Below, one piece after another: positions 54,040 to 64,000 of a stretch of 64,000 nt of DNA. Below the pieces are notes generated by a model. The model did no database searches. It was not told the DNA's origin and saw only the letters and a program-made list of their open reading frames with translations. Each line of letters begins with the position of its first letter. Position 1 is the stretch's first letter. This DNA is from Sabellastarte sp. h YS-2021. Its lineage: Eukaryota; Annelida; Polychaeta; Sabellida; Sabellidae. The translations under genes were made by a program, and so were the position numbers. The stretch is taken from the NCBI GenBank assembly GCA_964017235.1, contig OZ024931.1:125995530-126059529 (forward strand), in the 5' to 3' direction.

Positions 54040-55965
54040 GAAAATACAAATCCCTTAATAACTTCTAAACCATGCGAGATAGAGCGATTTCGACGAAATT
54101 TTTGGCCCACAGGGTATATATGCAAGATACTCTGCTCAATGCTCAAAAATGTTTCCCTCTTTCCAAAAATGGCGGCCATTTTGAATTTTAGAATTTTTGA
54201 CAAAAATGGTAAAACTTAAAATTGCTTGTATCTCCTAAACCGTGCGAGATAGAGCAATTTCGGCGAAATTTTTGGCCCACAGGGTATGTATGCAAGATCC
54301 TCTGCTCAATTCTCACAAATGTTTCCGCTTTCCAAAAATGGCGGCCATTTTGAATTTTCGAATTTTGACAAAAATGGTGAAACTTAAAATTTCTTGTATC
54401 TCCTAAACCGTGCGAGATAGAGCAATTTCGGCGAAATTTTTGGTCCACAGGGTATATATGCAAGATACTCTGCTCAATTCCAAAAAAATTTCCTCTTTCC
54501 AAAAATGGCGGCCATTTTGAAGTTTGTAATTTTTGATAAAAATGGCAAAAATTTAAAGGTCTGCACTCTGATTTGTGGGAACACAATGCACTCATGTAGT
54601 GTTCATCACAAATAATTATTTCAGCAAAATTTTTGGCCCACAGGGTATCTAAGCAAGATACTCTGCACATTTTTCAAAAAAAATTTTCCTTTTTCCAAAA
54701 ATGGCAGCCATTTTGAATTTTCGAATTTTGGACAAAAATGGTAAAACTTAAAATTGCTTGTATCTGCTAAACAGTGCAAGATAGAGCGATTTCGGCAAAA
54801 TTTTTGACCCACCGGGTATATATGCAAGATTCTCTGCTCAATTCTCAAAAATTTTTCGTCTTTCCAAAAATGGCGGCCATTTTGAATTTCAGAATTTCGA
54901 CAAGAATGGTAAAACTTAAAATTCCTTGTGAGAGCGATTTCGGCGAAATTTTCGACCCAGAGGGTATATGCAAGAAAAAAATGGCGGCCATCTTGAATTT
55001 TCGCATTTTGGACAAAAAATGGTAAAACTTAAAATTCCTTGTATCTCCTAAACCGTGCGAGATAGAGCGATTTCGGCGAAATTTTTGGCCCACAGGGTAT
55101 ACATCCAAAAAACTCGGCTGAATTTTCAAAATATTTTCCTCTTTCCAAAAATGGCGGCCATTTTGAATTTTCGAATTTTTGACAAAAATGGTAAAACTTA
55201 AAATTCCTTGTATCTCCTAAACCGTGCGAGATAGAGCAATTTCGGCGAAGTTTATGGCCCACAGGGTATATATGCAAGATACTCTACCCATTTTTCACAA
55301 AATTTTCCTCTTTCCAAAAATGGCAGCCACTTTGAATTGTCGAATTTTTGACAAAAATGGTAAAACTTAAAATTGCTTTTATCTCCTAAACCGTGCGAGA
55401 TAGAGCAATTTCGGCGAAATTTTTGGCCCACAGGGTATGTATGCAAGATCCTCTGCTCAATTCTCACAAATTTTTCCTCTTTCCAAAAATGGCAGTCATT
55501 TTTCCTCTTTCCTAAAACGTGTGAGATTGAGCAATGTATGCAAGATCCTCTGCTCAATTCCCACAAATTTTTCCTCTTTCCAAAAATGGCAGCCATTTTT
55601 CCTCTTTCCTAAAACATGCGAGATAGAGCGATTTCGGCGAATGTTTTTGGCTAACAGGGTATATAAGCAAGATACTCTGCCCATTTTTCACAAAATTTTC
55701 CTCTTTCCAAAAATGGTAGCCATTTTGTATTGTCGAATTTTTGACAAAAATGGTAAATCTTAAAATTCTTGTATCTCCTAAAACGTGCGAGATAGAGCGA
55801 TTTCGGCGAATTTTTTTGGCCCACAGGGTATATAAGCAAGATACTCTGCCCATTTTTCAAAAAAAATTTTCCTCTTTCCAAAAATGGCAGCCATTTTTGA
55901 ATTGTCGAATTTTTGACAAAAATGGTAAAACTTAAAATTGCTTGTATCTCCTAAACTAGTTTAAA
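54040..55965. repeat. Tandem array, about twelve ~168-bp units
   Basis: Each unit has ATCTCCTAAACCGTGCGAGA, CGATTTCGGCGAAATTTTTGG, CACAGGGTATATATGCAAGA and AAAATGGCGGCCATTTTGAA. CACAGGGTAT-type marks lie at about 54107, 54277, 54443, 54645, 54817, 54960, 55093, 55260, 55429, 55650, 55823 and 56010. Many ORFs on both strands are periodicity artefacts. A short stretch of the same family lies at 13831-14225. Confidence 0.93.
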
Positions 55966-57345
55966 TTTTCCAATTTTTTTTTCGATATAATTTAATTTTA
56001 GATTGACAGGGTATCTAGGCAAGATCTTCTTTCTATTATAAGCAGCCAACACTATCTTTCTTTTGGGATGCTTTGTTTTTGCCATGCAAAAACAATCGCT
56101 TTGCTTCGCTAGCGATCCACTAGTTACCTTTGATTTAAATGTGGCCACTAGAAATAAAATAACTTTTTTAAGAAGATGTGGGGGGAGGATAGCCCCCAGT
56201 AAAACTACAACTGAGATTCATTGTAGAGTGTTTGTGACTAGAGTTCAAATTATATTATATTCCCACTAAATAAAATGTATTCACATTTCATGATTCTTGT
56301 GCATATTTTAATGGGTTATTTTGGTCATACCCTATATTAAGTGCTGCTATTAATTTTATTTTTAAAGTCAATTTTAGATAAAAAATTCTTTATACACTTT
56401 TGTTTTATTAATTATGAATTCACTCCACTGTAGAAGTATGTCTTTATAAGTGTAACCATGTGTCATCTGTGGTGTTTTTTGAGACAATTATGTTTTTATG
56501 GTTCCTGTTTTCTGTGAGTTTATCTGTTAATTAGACTATAGCATTTTGAATTTTTGATTTCATTAATCTTTCTTTTTATTAAAATATGATATTTAGGCGA
56601 AAATGTGTCTACAACTTTTCATAGAAAATAATGAGATTAAATATTTTTTATTAAGTAAATGGTATACTTCACTAGAAATGAAAAATTGTATCTCCCTCTT
56701 GAATTCTGCATGGCCAATTAGCAATATTCTGGCATCGGCATCAGAAAATTATTTATGATCATATGACATTAAAATTCTACTTATCTAATCCCCTCTTTAT
56801 TTTAAATATTTTATAACCCAAGATATATTAAACTAAAAATCTGACATTTTTTTATTTTCATTTTTGCAATTAAATATATGCAATTTTTTCATCATTACCT
56901 GTAAAATCACATAAAAGATTATCAGAAGAAATAAATTATTAAATAAATAAATGTTTTGTTTTGTGAAGGACATTGAAAATTTGGACTTAATTTAGCACAT
57001 TGATAGTAATAATAATAATAATAATTTATCTCATCTTAGTTTTGAACAATGGCATATAACACTACAAGGATTAGATCTACTTGTATTATAAATTTTAATA
57101 TGATGTGTAATTTTCTAAAACAGAACAAAACATATATATTTGTTAAAATTAACTTGCGAATTAGTGACTATTCTTGTTCACACGTCACTGTTTTTCTCAA
57201 TTGTAAACAAGGTTGCCACACATGCGCACTCGGAACTCCAATAAGGCTTATACACTTTCATTTTAAATGTATGCAAGGTTTTATTATATAGTATATATAA
57301 AACATATAAATGACAGAAAATAAATATAATATTTAAATGGAAGTG
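55966..57345. other. AT-rich gene-free stretch
   Basis: No exon or known repeat was recognised, apart from the tail of the array near 56010 and an (ATA)n run at about 57009-57024. Confidence 0.5.
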
Positions 57346-57350
57346 ACTGC

Positions 57351-57820
57351 AGAAGTTCCTAGTTTACCCTGGATCATATAGGGTTGCTGGAAAATTTTTG
57401 GGGAAAGGCTGAAAGTTCCATCAAGGAACCAGTCATCTTGTCTGGCCAGGTGTCTGAGGGCTTCATCATTGGTAAAAACCACAACGCGAGAATGACTTTC
57501 TGATCCACTATCATAAATTAAAAATCTTTGGGATCCTTATGTCTTGGTCCACTCATCTTCTAGTTTAAACTCTGCAATGGTTTTGGGTTCCTTTGAGAGT
57601 GTACCTCTCTGACATCTGCGAATGGGCCGCTTTATGCTTTCTACTTGGATTTCATCATTGACCATAGATAACTGGGATGCTAAGATCTGGGCTGGTCTGT
57701 CTCTTGATGATTTACCTTTCTCCTTCAAGCTAGCCTTTAGCTTGAACACCTGAACTGTTGTTGAACTGTTTTCATGGCTTGGTTCTTTGATGAGCTCTGG
57801 ATTATCATTCTGTATATAGG
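57351..57820 (-). pseudogene. MULE/FLYWCH-associated transposase fragment
   Basis: On the minus strand an acceptor-like TATATACAG (about 57821) opens NDNPELIKEPSHEN, then AQILASQLSMVNDEIQ and RPIRRCQRG, then LEDEWTKT followed by TAA at 57537-57539. Coding continues in the same frame after the stop: RFLIYDSGSESHSRVVVF, then DDWFLDGTFSLSPKIFQQ. The WFLDGTFxxxPxxFxQ block is a hallmark of Mutator-like transposases and of FLYWCH-linked host proteins derived from them. Similarity ends soon after MIQGKL, so the catalytic domain is truncated. Whether it is a transposon remnant or an exon of a domesticated gene is open; the nonsense codon favours a remnant. Confidence 0.72.
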
Positions 57821-57907
57821 AAATGTACAAAAGTCAAACTACAGTATTGATACACAAAGGCTAGGGAGATAGTAAGTCAGCACAAAATAATCCTACAGCT
57901 TAAAATA

Positions 57908-59250
57908 TTTATATCCCCAGACGAAAGTCGGGGATATATTGGATTCAGGTCCGTCGCGCCGCCGCCACCGTAGAAATTTCCTTGTGGACGCGATAACTCA
58001 AAAACCAATTAATTTTTTTTTTCAAACTTGGTACACATGTTAAGGATGCCCAAAGGAAGATCCCTATTTTAAGGTGACCTTAAACTCCAAATAATAAAGA
58101 ACTTATGGCCACCTTAAGGTCAGAAATTGCACTTTTGACCACTTAGAGCCCTCTAGGTCACAAACTATGAGGCGTATCTGGCTTAAATTTTACCTGAGAA
58201 CACATTAATATATTCTTAGTACATGTGCCGAAAATCAAGACTTTAAGTTGAGGAGAAAATTGTGTTTGGGGCCCATAAAGACCCCACTTAGGACTTTTTT
58301 CCTAGATTTTTAACATATTTTGCCCTATAATTTGGAAGTGGTAATTCTGATGAGTCTCAAACTGCTCTAGGTGTAACTCTTATATGTAATCCTTGTCTGT
58401 GAAAAATTTAAAGGCTGTAGGTTTACCTGTTAGGCCGACTTGAGGTCTCAAAATTGCCCACAGAGACCCAATTTATGGACTTTTTGCCACCTTCAAGCAC
58501 TGTAGCTTTCAAACAATGTCTCTCATCTAAGTGAAATATCATCTGAGAATATATCAATATGTTTTTCTTGTATGTACTCCAAAATTTAGGCCTTTAATAG
58601 ACATTTAACCCATGTATGAGGACCATAAATCCCCACCCGAGTGACCCTTTTTAGACATTTTTCACATATTTTGCTCTGTAACTTGGAAATGGTAAGTCTG
58701 AGAAGTTTCAAACTGTATTAGATACATATTCTATGTGTAATCTTAGTATGTGACAAATTTTAAGTCTGAAGCTTTAATTTGAAGGCCACATTGAGGTCTC
58801 TGACGGGCTCCCAAAGACCCAGTATTTGGACTTTTTGCCACCTTTAAGCCCTGTGACTGTTAAACTATGTGACTGATAGGGCAGAAATCTCATCTGGGAA
58901 TACATTATTATGTTCTTTTTACATGTGCCAAAAATCATGGCTTCAAGGAGACATTTAAACTGTGTATGAGGACCATAAACACTCACCCAAGTGACCTTTT
59001 TTGACATTTTTTTCCGTATTTTGCCCTGTTATTTGGAAATGCTTAGTGTGACAGGTCTTAAACTGTATTATATATAATTTTTTTTGTTATGTTTGTCCCC
59101 CAAAAAGTTTCAGCTCTGTAGTTTAATTGCTAAGGTCTCTTTAACAATTGTAAAATGCCCACAGAGACCCAGTTTATGGATATTATACCACTTTAAAGCC
59201 CTGTAACTGTCGAACTATGTGGGTCATAGAGCTGAAATCTTTGAATTTTT
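57908..59250 (+). repeat. R3-family tandem-core element, ~350-bp units
   Basis: The start is ATCCCCAGACGAAAGTCGGGG (hairpin), CGTCGCGCCGCCGCCACCG, GACGCGATAACTCAAAAACC and CAAACTTGGTACACATGTTA. Units follow with TTTTGCCCTATAATTTGGAA-type blocks at about 58319, 58669 and 59019. A reverse copy of the start lies at 30690-30880. No coding function. Confidence 0.85.
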
Positions 59251-59522
59251 CAAAGGAAGTGCTTGTCTATTTAAATTTTTAATTATAATGTTATGGCTAT
59301 CTTAGGCTTTTAAGTACTTATTTTTGTGTGTTATCTCTCTGCTTGCTGAGTTTTTAACTTTTTAAAATGAAACTGGTTAAACATATTCAAGTAGGCAAAA
59401 TGGACACTGTTATTTTCTGGTGAGCTATAAGTCCAATATTAATGAAATTATACCCTTATGTAGTAAAAATAGGGGATTTTTAACCCTCAACTAGCCCAGT
59501 TTTATTCAGTTTGCCTCAGTTA

Positions 59523-60208
59523 AGGGTGTTGCACACAGGAAACGATCCTACACGATCCGATCAGACAAAATATATAGACCATGGTGTTTCTTTGTAATGT
59601 ATGCACACATACTCCGATCCTATCAGATAAGACACTGCAAGACACGACCCGACATTTCTAAATTAGAAAAGTTTCCAATTTTTATGTGGTCATAGGGAGG
59701 GGGAAAGGGGGTTCTCTATTGGTTGTATCAATGAAAGGCATAGTATTGCCCAAAGCTCAATTTTTTTATATTGAGGTAAAAATATTGTTAGACAGAGCAC
59801 AATCTAAATTATACTCTTACATATTTTAGCTTTTAAAGTAATTTACTGATTATTCAGCCTCTCCTAAAACATGTAATACTTCATTATTACACCAGTTATT
59901 TATATTTCAAAAACATATTGTACACTTTAAGCTCAGGTAAGGCTATCCTGTATTTTATATAAATCCAACTTCCTCTTTCAACTGTTACACACTCCTAGAT
60001 ACAAGTTTTATTACTCTGGGATCAGATACAGAGATTTGAGAACTTGTATGTATGACTGTACAAGCAAAGTAAAAAAAAAACTGTTGTAAAATATCAAAAC
60101 ATACGGATCCCATCGGATCCAGTGTGTTTTACCATGCCTGTCAACATGTAGGCAAAATGTCATTAATATGTCGGATCGTGTCGGGTCGTTTCCTGTGTGC
60201 AACACCCT
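59523..60208. mobile_element. Harbinger-like MITE, TTA target duplication
   Basis: The left end AGGGTGTTGCACACAGGAAA pairs with the right end TTTCCTGTGTGCAACACCCT. Subterminal CGATCCGAT/CGGATCGTGTCGG boxes are also inverted. TTA occurs at 59520-59522 and 60209-60211. The 3-bp T(T/A)A duplication and end type fit PIF/Harbinger. About 686 bp, no transposase. Confidence 0.85.
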
Positions 60209-61085
60209 TTAATTTTGACAAGTTCCTACAGTTACTAACTCATTTCAGTTGATAATCACATTCTTAAAATTCTCAATTCTGACTTATTATTATAAATCTG
60301 TTCTTGTGGTTTGATAATTTATATTTAATTCTGGAGGTATATAATTTTCCTGTTGGACATTCCTTATTTATATATTTTATTTTATTTTAGTGATAAGATT
60401 AACTGAGCTTTTTGTATTTGATTACCCCTTTTGTTTGTTTACCATTTGTGCTGTATTTAGTCCCACCCCCCATCCACCTCTGGGACCTCCAGCTATTGAG
60501 TGACACTAAATAAACAAAGGTATTGAATGATATCAGATGAGAAACAAAGAACCAGACTTTTCAGTGGGGTTGCAGATCTTCTGTAACAGTGAGAGAGGTG
60601 TGGAGAAGGGGTGGGGTGGGGTTGGGAGATGGGGTTTGCTTCATTATCTAATAAGACAAAGGGGAGTCAGAACTGAGATTGTGTCACATATTTAGGTTGC
60701 ATATATATGGACCACATATATAGGAATTGAGGAAATGAATAACTGAAAAACAATGCAAATTCTAAAAATAATATAATAAAATAATAATATAAATAATATA
60801 TAATTTTTAAATAATATTTTATTTGTGAACAAATATAGAAACAGATATGCGCTTTTGGGATTATGAATCATTTAAATACTTTGAAAATAGGTTCAGAGTC
60901 ACCCTTTGCAGGAAGATTGAAAAGTATGATGAGTTGAGTTAGAAATAATATTTTATTTGTCAACAAATATAGAAACAGATATGCTCTTTTGGGATTATTA
61001 ATTTGGAATGGACATTCAATCATCAATCATTTAAATACTTTGAAAATAGGTTCAGAGTTATCATTGCAGGAAGATTGAAAATATG
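60209..61085. repeat. AT-rich DNA with a ~150-bp tandem duplication
   Basis: AATAATATTTTATTTGTGAAC followed by GATATGC(G/T)CTTTTGGGATTA and ACTTTGAAAATAGGTTCAGA occurs near 60815-60935 and again near 60945-61080. No gene recognised. Confidence 0.7.
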
Positions 61086-61089
61086 CTCT

Positions 61090-61320
61090 GTTGAGTTATG
61101 TATTCAGCGTCTGGGGATACACCATCTTCCTTGGGAAGATATAAACTTAGTAGATTGATGTGCTGAAGTTCATATAACTTTTCCCAAGATTTATGGCATA
61201 CAACAAATGGCTTACATAAAAAATTCCCGGTCAAAACCTGTGGCATGAGTGATGACCTGTCTGGGGATATGTTGGCGCCGAGTTGGCCCAATCTAGTTTA
61301 AACTGAAAAAACTTGGTTAT
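61090..61320. repeat. Dispersed repeat shared with 29720-29990
   Basis: GTCTGGGGATATGTTGGCGC and AGTTGGCCCAATCT are the reverse complement of sequence at 29945-29985; the 61105 and 29810 ends also correspond loosely. Confidence 0.55.
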
Positions 61321-61789
61321 ACCACTTTCCCTATTGCAATTATGCCCCCACATAATATTGGGGGAGGTGTTTTAATGAAAACAGTTGTACACCTTTAATA
61401 ATAAATATTATTACAACCAGAAGAAGCATGATTGGCATAAATCTCTTTTTTACTTAATTGACTTATAAAGCAGCAAATAAAGAAGTGATGCTTATTTGTG
61501 TTCAGATTTATGAGAGTTAAGTAAGTTTAACACAAGAAATCATGAAGACTAAAGTAATCAGCATTTTTTTGTAAATTTAATGTAAATTAGAAGTTAATTT
61601 AATGTAGAAACTTTTTTTTCCTAATAGTCAAACCTTTTGTCCAGTTTCTTTCTGACTGTTTTTTTTTGTCTGGGTTCTTTTTGTCTTACATTCATATAAA
61701 AATATCTTAAGATAACGATTACACTGACCTTCATCTTCTTTATGTCCTTACTATTTGTAACTTTATGTTTTATCTTTGGAAAGTTTAAA
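61321..61789. other. Gene-free AT-rich stretch
   Basis: Nothing recognisable on either strand. Confidence 0.45.
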
Positions 61790-62021
61790 ATAGAAATAAT
61801 AAGAACAAATTTTTAAAATGTTGCATTGTTATAACTTCTAAAAATAAAGACCATTTAGCAACACTAATGTTCTTTATAAAGTTGTTAAAATCAGCCTTTA
61901 TGCACAATAAACCCGTTAAGTCCACTATTACCCGGTATTGCCCGGTAAATCCTGAGAAAACCCAGGTTTTCCACTGGGCAGAGCAATACTTATAAAACCC
62001 AGATTTTTCCCAACCTTGCAA
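61790..62021. mobile_element. Partial copy of the hAT-type MITE (end fragment)
   Basis: Its right edge CCCAACCTTG and AAACCCAGATTTTT, TATTACCCGGTATTGCCCGG and the inner AAATAAAGACCATTTAGC match the left end of 45717-46965 in reverse complement. Confidence 0.75.
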
Positions 62022-63207
62022 ATTCCGCCTTCTAACTTCAACAGCAAATTTCTTAGAAGTTTTTGAAAGTATTGTCTCATCTAGTCACATTGACAGTTGA
62101 AGTTCATTTAGTGGTGTGAGGCATACAGGAAAATGCCAGTCTAAATTTTTATAACCTTGAAACAACTAGCCAATGGAAACAGCTTTTAGGAAAACTTCAC
62201 TCAAGATAAAGTTCTGCAGTATGGCAATATTAGGTAACTCATATTTTTGGTCTATTATATGTATTTTGTCATTAAAATACAGCAAGTATTGTGTTTGAAC
62301 AAATATGAGTACATCCATCAAAATTGAGCAACTGTACTTTGTTTATTGTAACCAAATTTTTGTATAAATGTGTAAAAATTGCCATTAAAACATTCAATTT
62401 ACTACTTGCTTAATAGGTTGATAAAACTGTAAACCACCATACAGTATATGCATATGACATAAAATTGGGCATTGTTACAGTACAGTAAAGGGTTCTGTAG
62501 AAAATATGGTACAGTGTAGATTGCCACACTCCAGATTCCAGAACTTTGACTCCAGTCAGGTTTTCAATAACACTTGGTTTCATTGGTTAGATTGATTAAT
62601 TAAGTTTACAGATAAAAATAGACTGGTTACATGAATTTTTATTCATCTTAAGGCCTCACTCCTCTGAGTGAACTTCTATAGTTCATTTGACTATGCGAGA
62701 CACTTATTACAAAAACATAAAAAATGTACACTATTATAGCCAGAAGGAGGAAAATTGAGCGATACACCATTAATGAACTGCACTTGCTTGTATGACTGCA
62801 TGACACAATAATTGCATAACTTTAAAGAAGTTAACTATTACAGCCAGAAGATGGAATTCTGGAATTTTCATAATATGCAAAAAAAAATCAAAACATCAAA
62901 GAAAAAAAAAATTGTCTAAAAATATTTTGCTAAAATATAACATGAAAACTGAAAAAAAAAAACATGTTACTGGTGCACCCAATACTTTTATATTTCTGTA
63001 CTGATTTCATGCCTGTAAAAAGTGCCAGAAACTACATTAAATGTGCCTTAAAATGGTAGGCCTTCAAATTGGCATGAAAGAATTTTATCTTAAATCCAAG
63101 AATAAAGGCTTTAGTAATTGATTTCTACAAAATTTTTGAACCATTACTACACTGTTTTGCTCTGGAAAAAATGTGACAGAAACTACAATAAATTGCCTTG
63201 AAACTGG
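62022..63207. other. Gene-free stretch with old repeat similarity
   Basis: CTAGCCAATGGAAACAG and TAAAGTTCTGCAGTATGGC near 62168-62225 resemble the interior of the 41871-43139 element. No exon recognised. Confidence 0.45.
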
Positions 63208-63390
63208 CATGTCAGGGTTCGGTTCCTGGCCCTACCTCCAGTGGGAAAGCTGTTGGTTGCTTGCCATTGGTCGGCAGTTTACAGTACAGAACCTTGACCA
63301 ACCGTATGTACTGGTTTCCTCTGCCCTTCGAACTACCCGTCGTGGTACGACCTGTACAGTGTTGAAAGCGAAGTAAAACCCCAAATAATA
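63208..63390 (+). mobile_element. SINE family A, 5'-truncated copy
   Basis: It begins at box B (GGGTTCGGTTCCTGG) and continues through GGTCGGCAGTTTACAGTACA to AAAACCCCAAATAATAATAA. The head with box A is missing. Confidence 0.8.
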
Positions 63391-63659
63391 ATAATAAAAT
63401 ATATTTATTTAGTCAACATTCACAAATATACAAGATGCAAGTCTAGTTTTGACACCAGCTGAAACCCTACTCAAGTTAATTTACTGGAATAGGGCAAATG
63501 AGTGCTGCCATACTGAAGAATTTCTTCTGGAATGCAGTGATTTACCATATTTCAACCACTTCATACAAAATTCTCTGTGTCAGGCACCTGTTATCTAAAG
63601 TAAACAGTATGTGTCAGGTCAGCTATTCATTCCTATTTTGTCACAAAAGATTACAATTA

Positions 63660-63990
63660 TTACATATTATTTTTGCTTTTTCCGCCATCCGGCGTCACAC
63701 TTGGTTTCCAGACATTTTAGGCAACATTTCTTATCCTATCTTTACCAAATTTGGCATGCAGGTTTATTGGGTTAATAGCTTGTATGGGATTGCTTTTGGT
63801 GATGATAGCTCTATAGCTAACTGAGTAATAGCTACTTTGCTACTTTTGAGTATCTCTTTGGTTTCCAGACATTTTAAGGAATGCTATTAAGCCTATCTTT
63901 CTGAAATTTGGTATGGAGGTTCATTGGATTAATAGCTTGTATGGGATTGCTTTTGGGGGGAATCGCTTCATAGATCAGTGAGTAATTAAT
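63660..63990. repeat. R5 repeat, two ~170-bp units
   Basis: TATCTTTACCAAATTTGGCA, GTATGGGATTGCTTTTGG and CTAACTGAGTAATAGCTACTT match 13480-13830. The repeat runs to the end of the window. Confidence 0.75.
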
Positions 63991-64000
63991 TAAATAAATG

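Noticed and set aside
54188-55935. Overlapping ORFs of 60-160 codons on both strands
   Set aside because: They are by-products of the ~168-bp tandem units; stops are simply absent at fixed phase positions, and the peptides have no family features.

Overview
ORGANISM. The window is eukaryotic, AT-rich and almost entirely non-coding. It carries intron-split host exons, tRNA-derived SINEs, LINE remnants, hAT, Harbinger-like and MULE-type DNA transposon remains, several dispersed families with tandem cores (the style of the bivalve 'pearl' or Helentron-derived elements), and at least four copies of DIRS-type tyrosine-recombinase retrotransposons. A marine or freshwater invertebrate, most likely a bivalve mollusc, fits best. 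This is inference from repeat style; no species-diagnostic gene is present.

HOST GENES. Three host-gene pieces can be supported. They are the terminal exon of ribosomal protein L18 (1544-1689, +), the 3'-terminal exon of a UQCC4/CCSMST1-like complex III assembly protein (27599-27947, -), and the first coding exon of DNA topoisomerase III alpha (41751-41834, +, with an in-frame upstream ATG at 41685). Their remaining exons are outside the window or were not recognised.

LAYOUT. 0-4 kb: RPL18 3' end between two copies of a ~220-bp repeat, two SINE families and a 143-bp tandem array. 4.08-10.51 kb: complete but decayed DIRS element (DIRS-a, +). 10.7-12.6 kb: decayed CR1/L2-like LINE (-). 12.7-14.3 kb: tandem-core repeats. 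14.33-16.08 kb: gag-only DIRS fragment (DIRS-c). 16.4-18.5 kb: foldback/MITE sequence, divergent ~300-bp repeats and SINEs. 19.4-21.95 kb: inverted 21-bp minisatellites joined to the 3' end of a different DIRS family (DIRS-d). 22.9-24.66 kb: SINE-LINE chimera. 24.7-31.6 kb: 143-bp repeat copies, the UQCC4-like exon and a 2.1-kb insertion with a 6-bp target duplication. 31.68-37.76 kb: second full-length DIRS element (DIRS-b, -) inside a palindrome-rich repeat. 37.8-44 kb: mostly unique DNA, several MITEs and TOP3A exon 1. 44.58-50.91 kb: hAT transposon with two nested elements. 51.5-56 kb: two large tandem arrays. 56-64 kb: AT-rich DNA, a MULE transposase remnant, another tandem-core repeat, a Harbinger-like MITE and SINE/repeat fragments.

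HOW THE PARTS WORK TOGETHER. Each full DIRS element has the family organisation: gag, then RT-RNase H, then an overlapping tyrosine recombinase. Inverted terminal repeats and an internal complementary region, which joins both termini, allow replication through a circle. The most interesting signal is at the end of gag. In both full-length copies gag ends in TGA followed directly by CAR-YYA, the type I stop-readthrough context. The same frame then continues into a conserved cysteine-rich domain that overlaps the start of the RT frame. This predicts a Gag-(readthrough)-Cys-rich product in this DIRS lineage.
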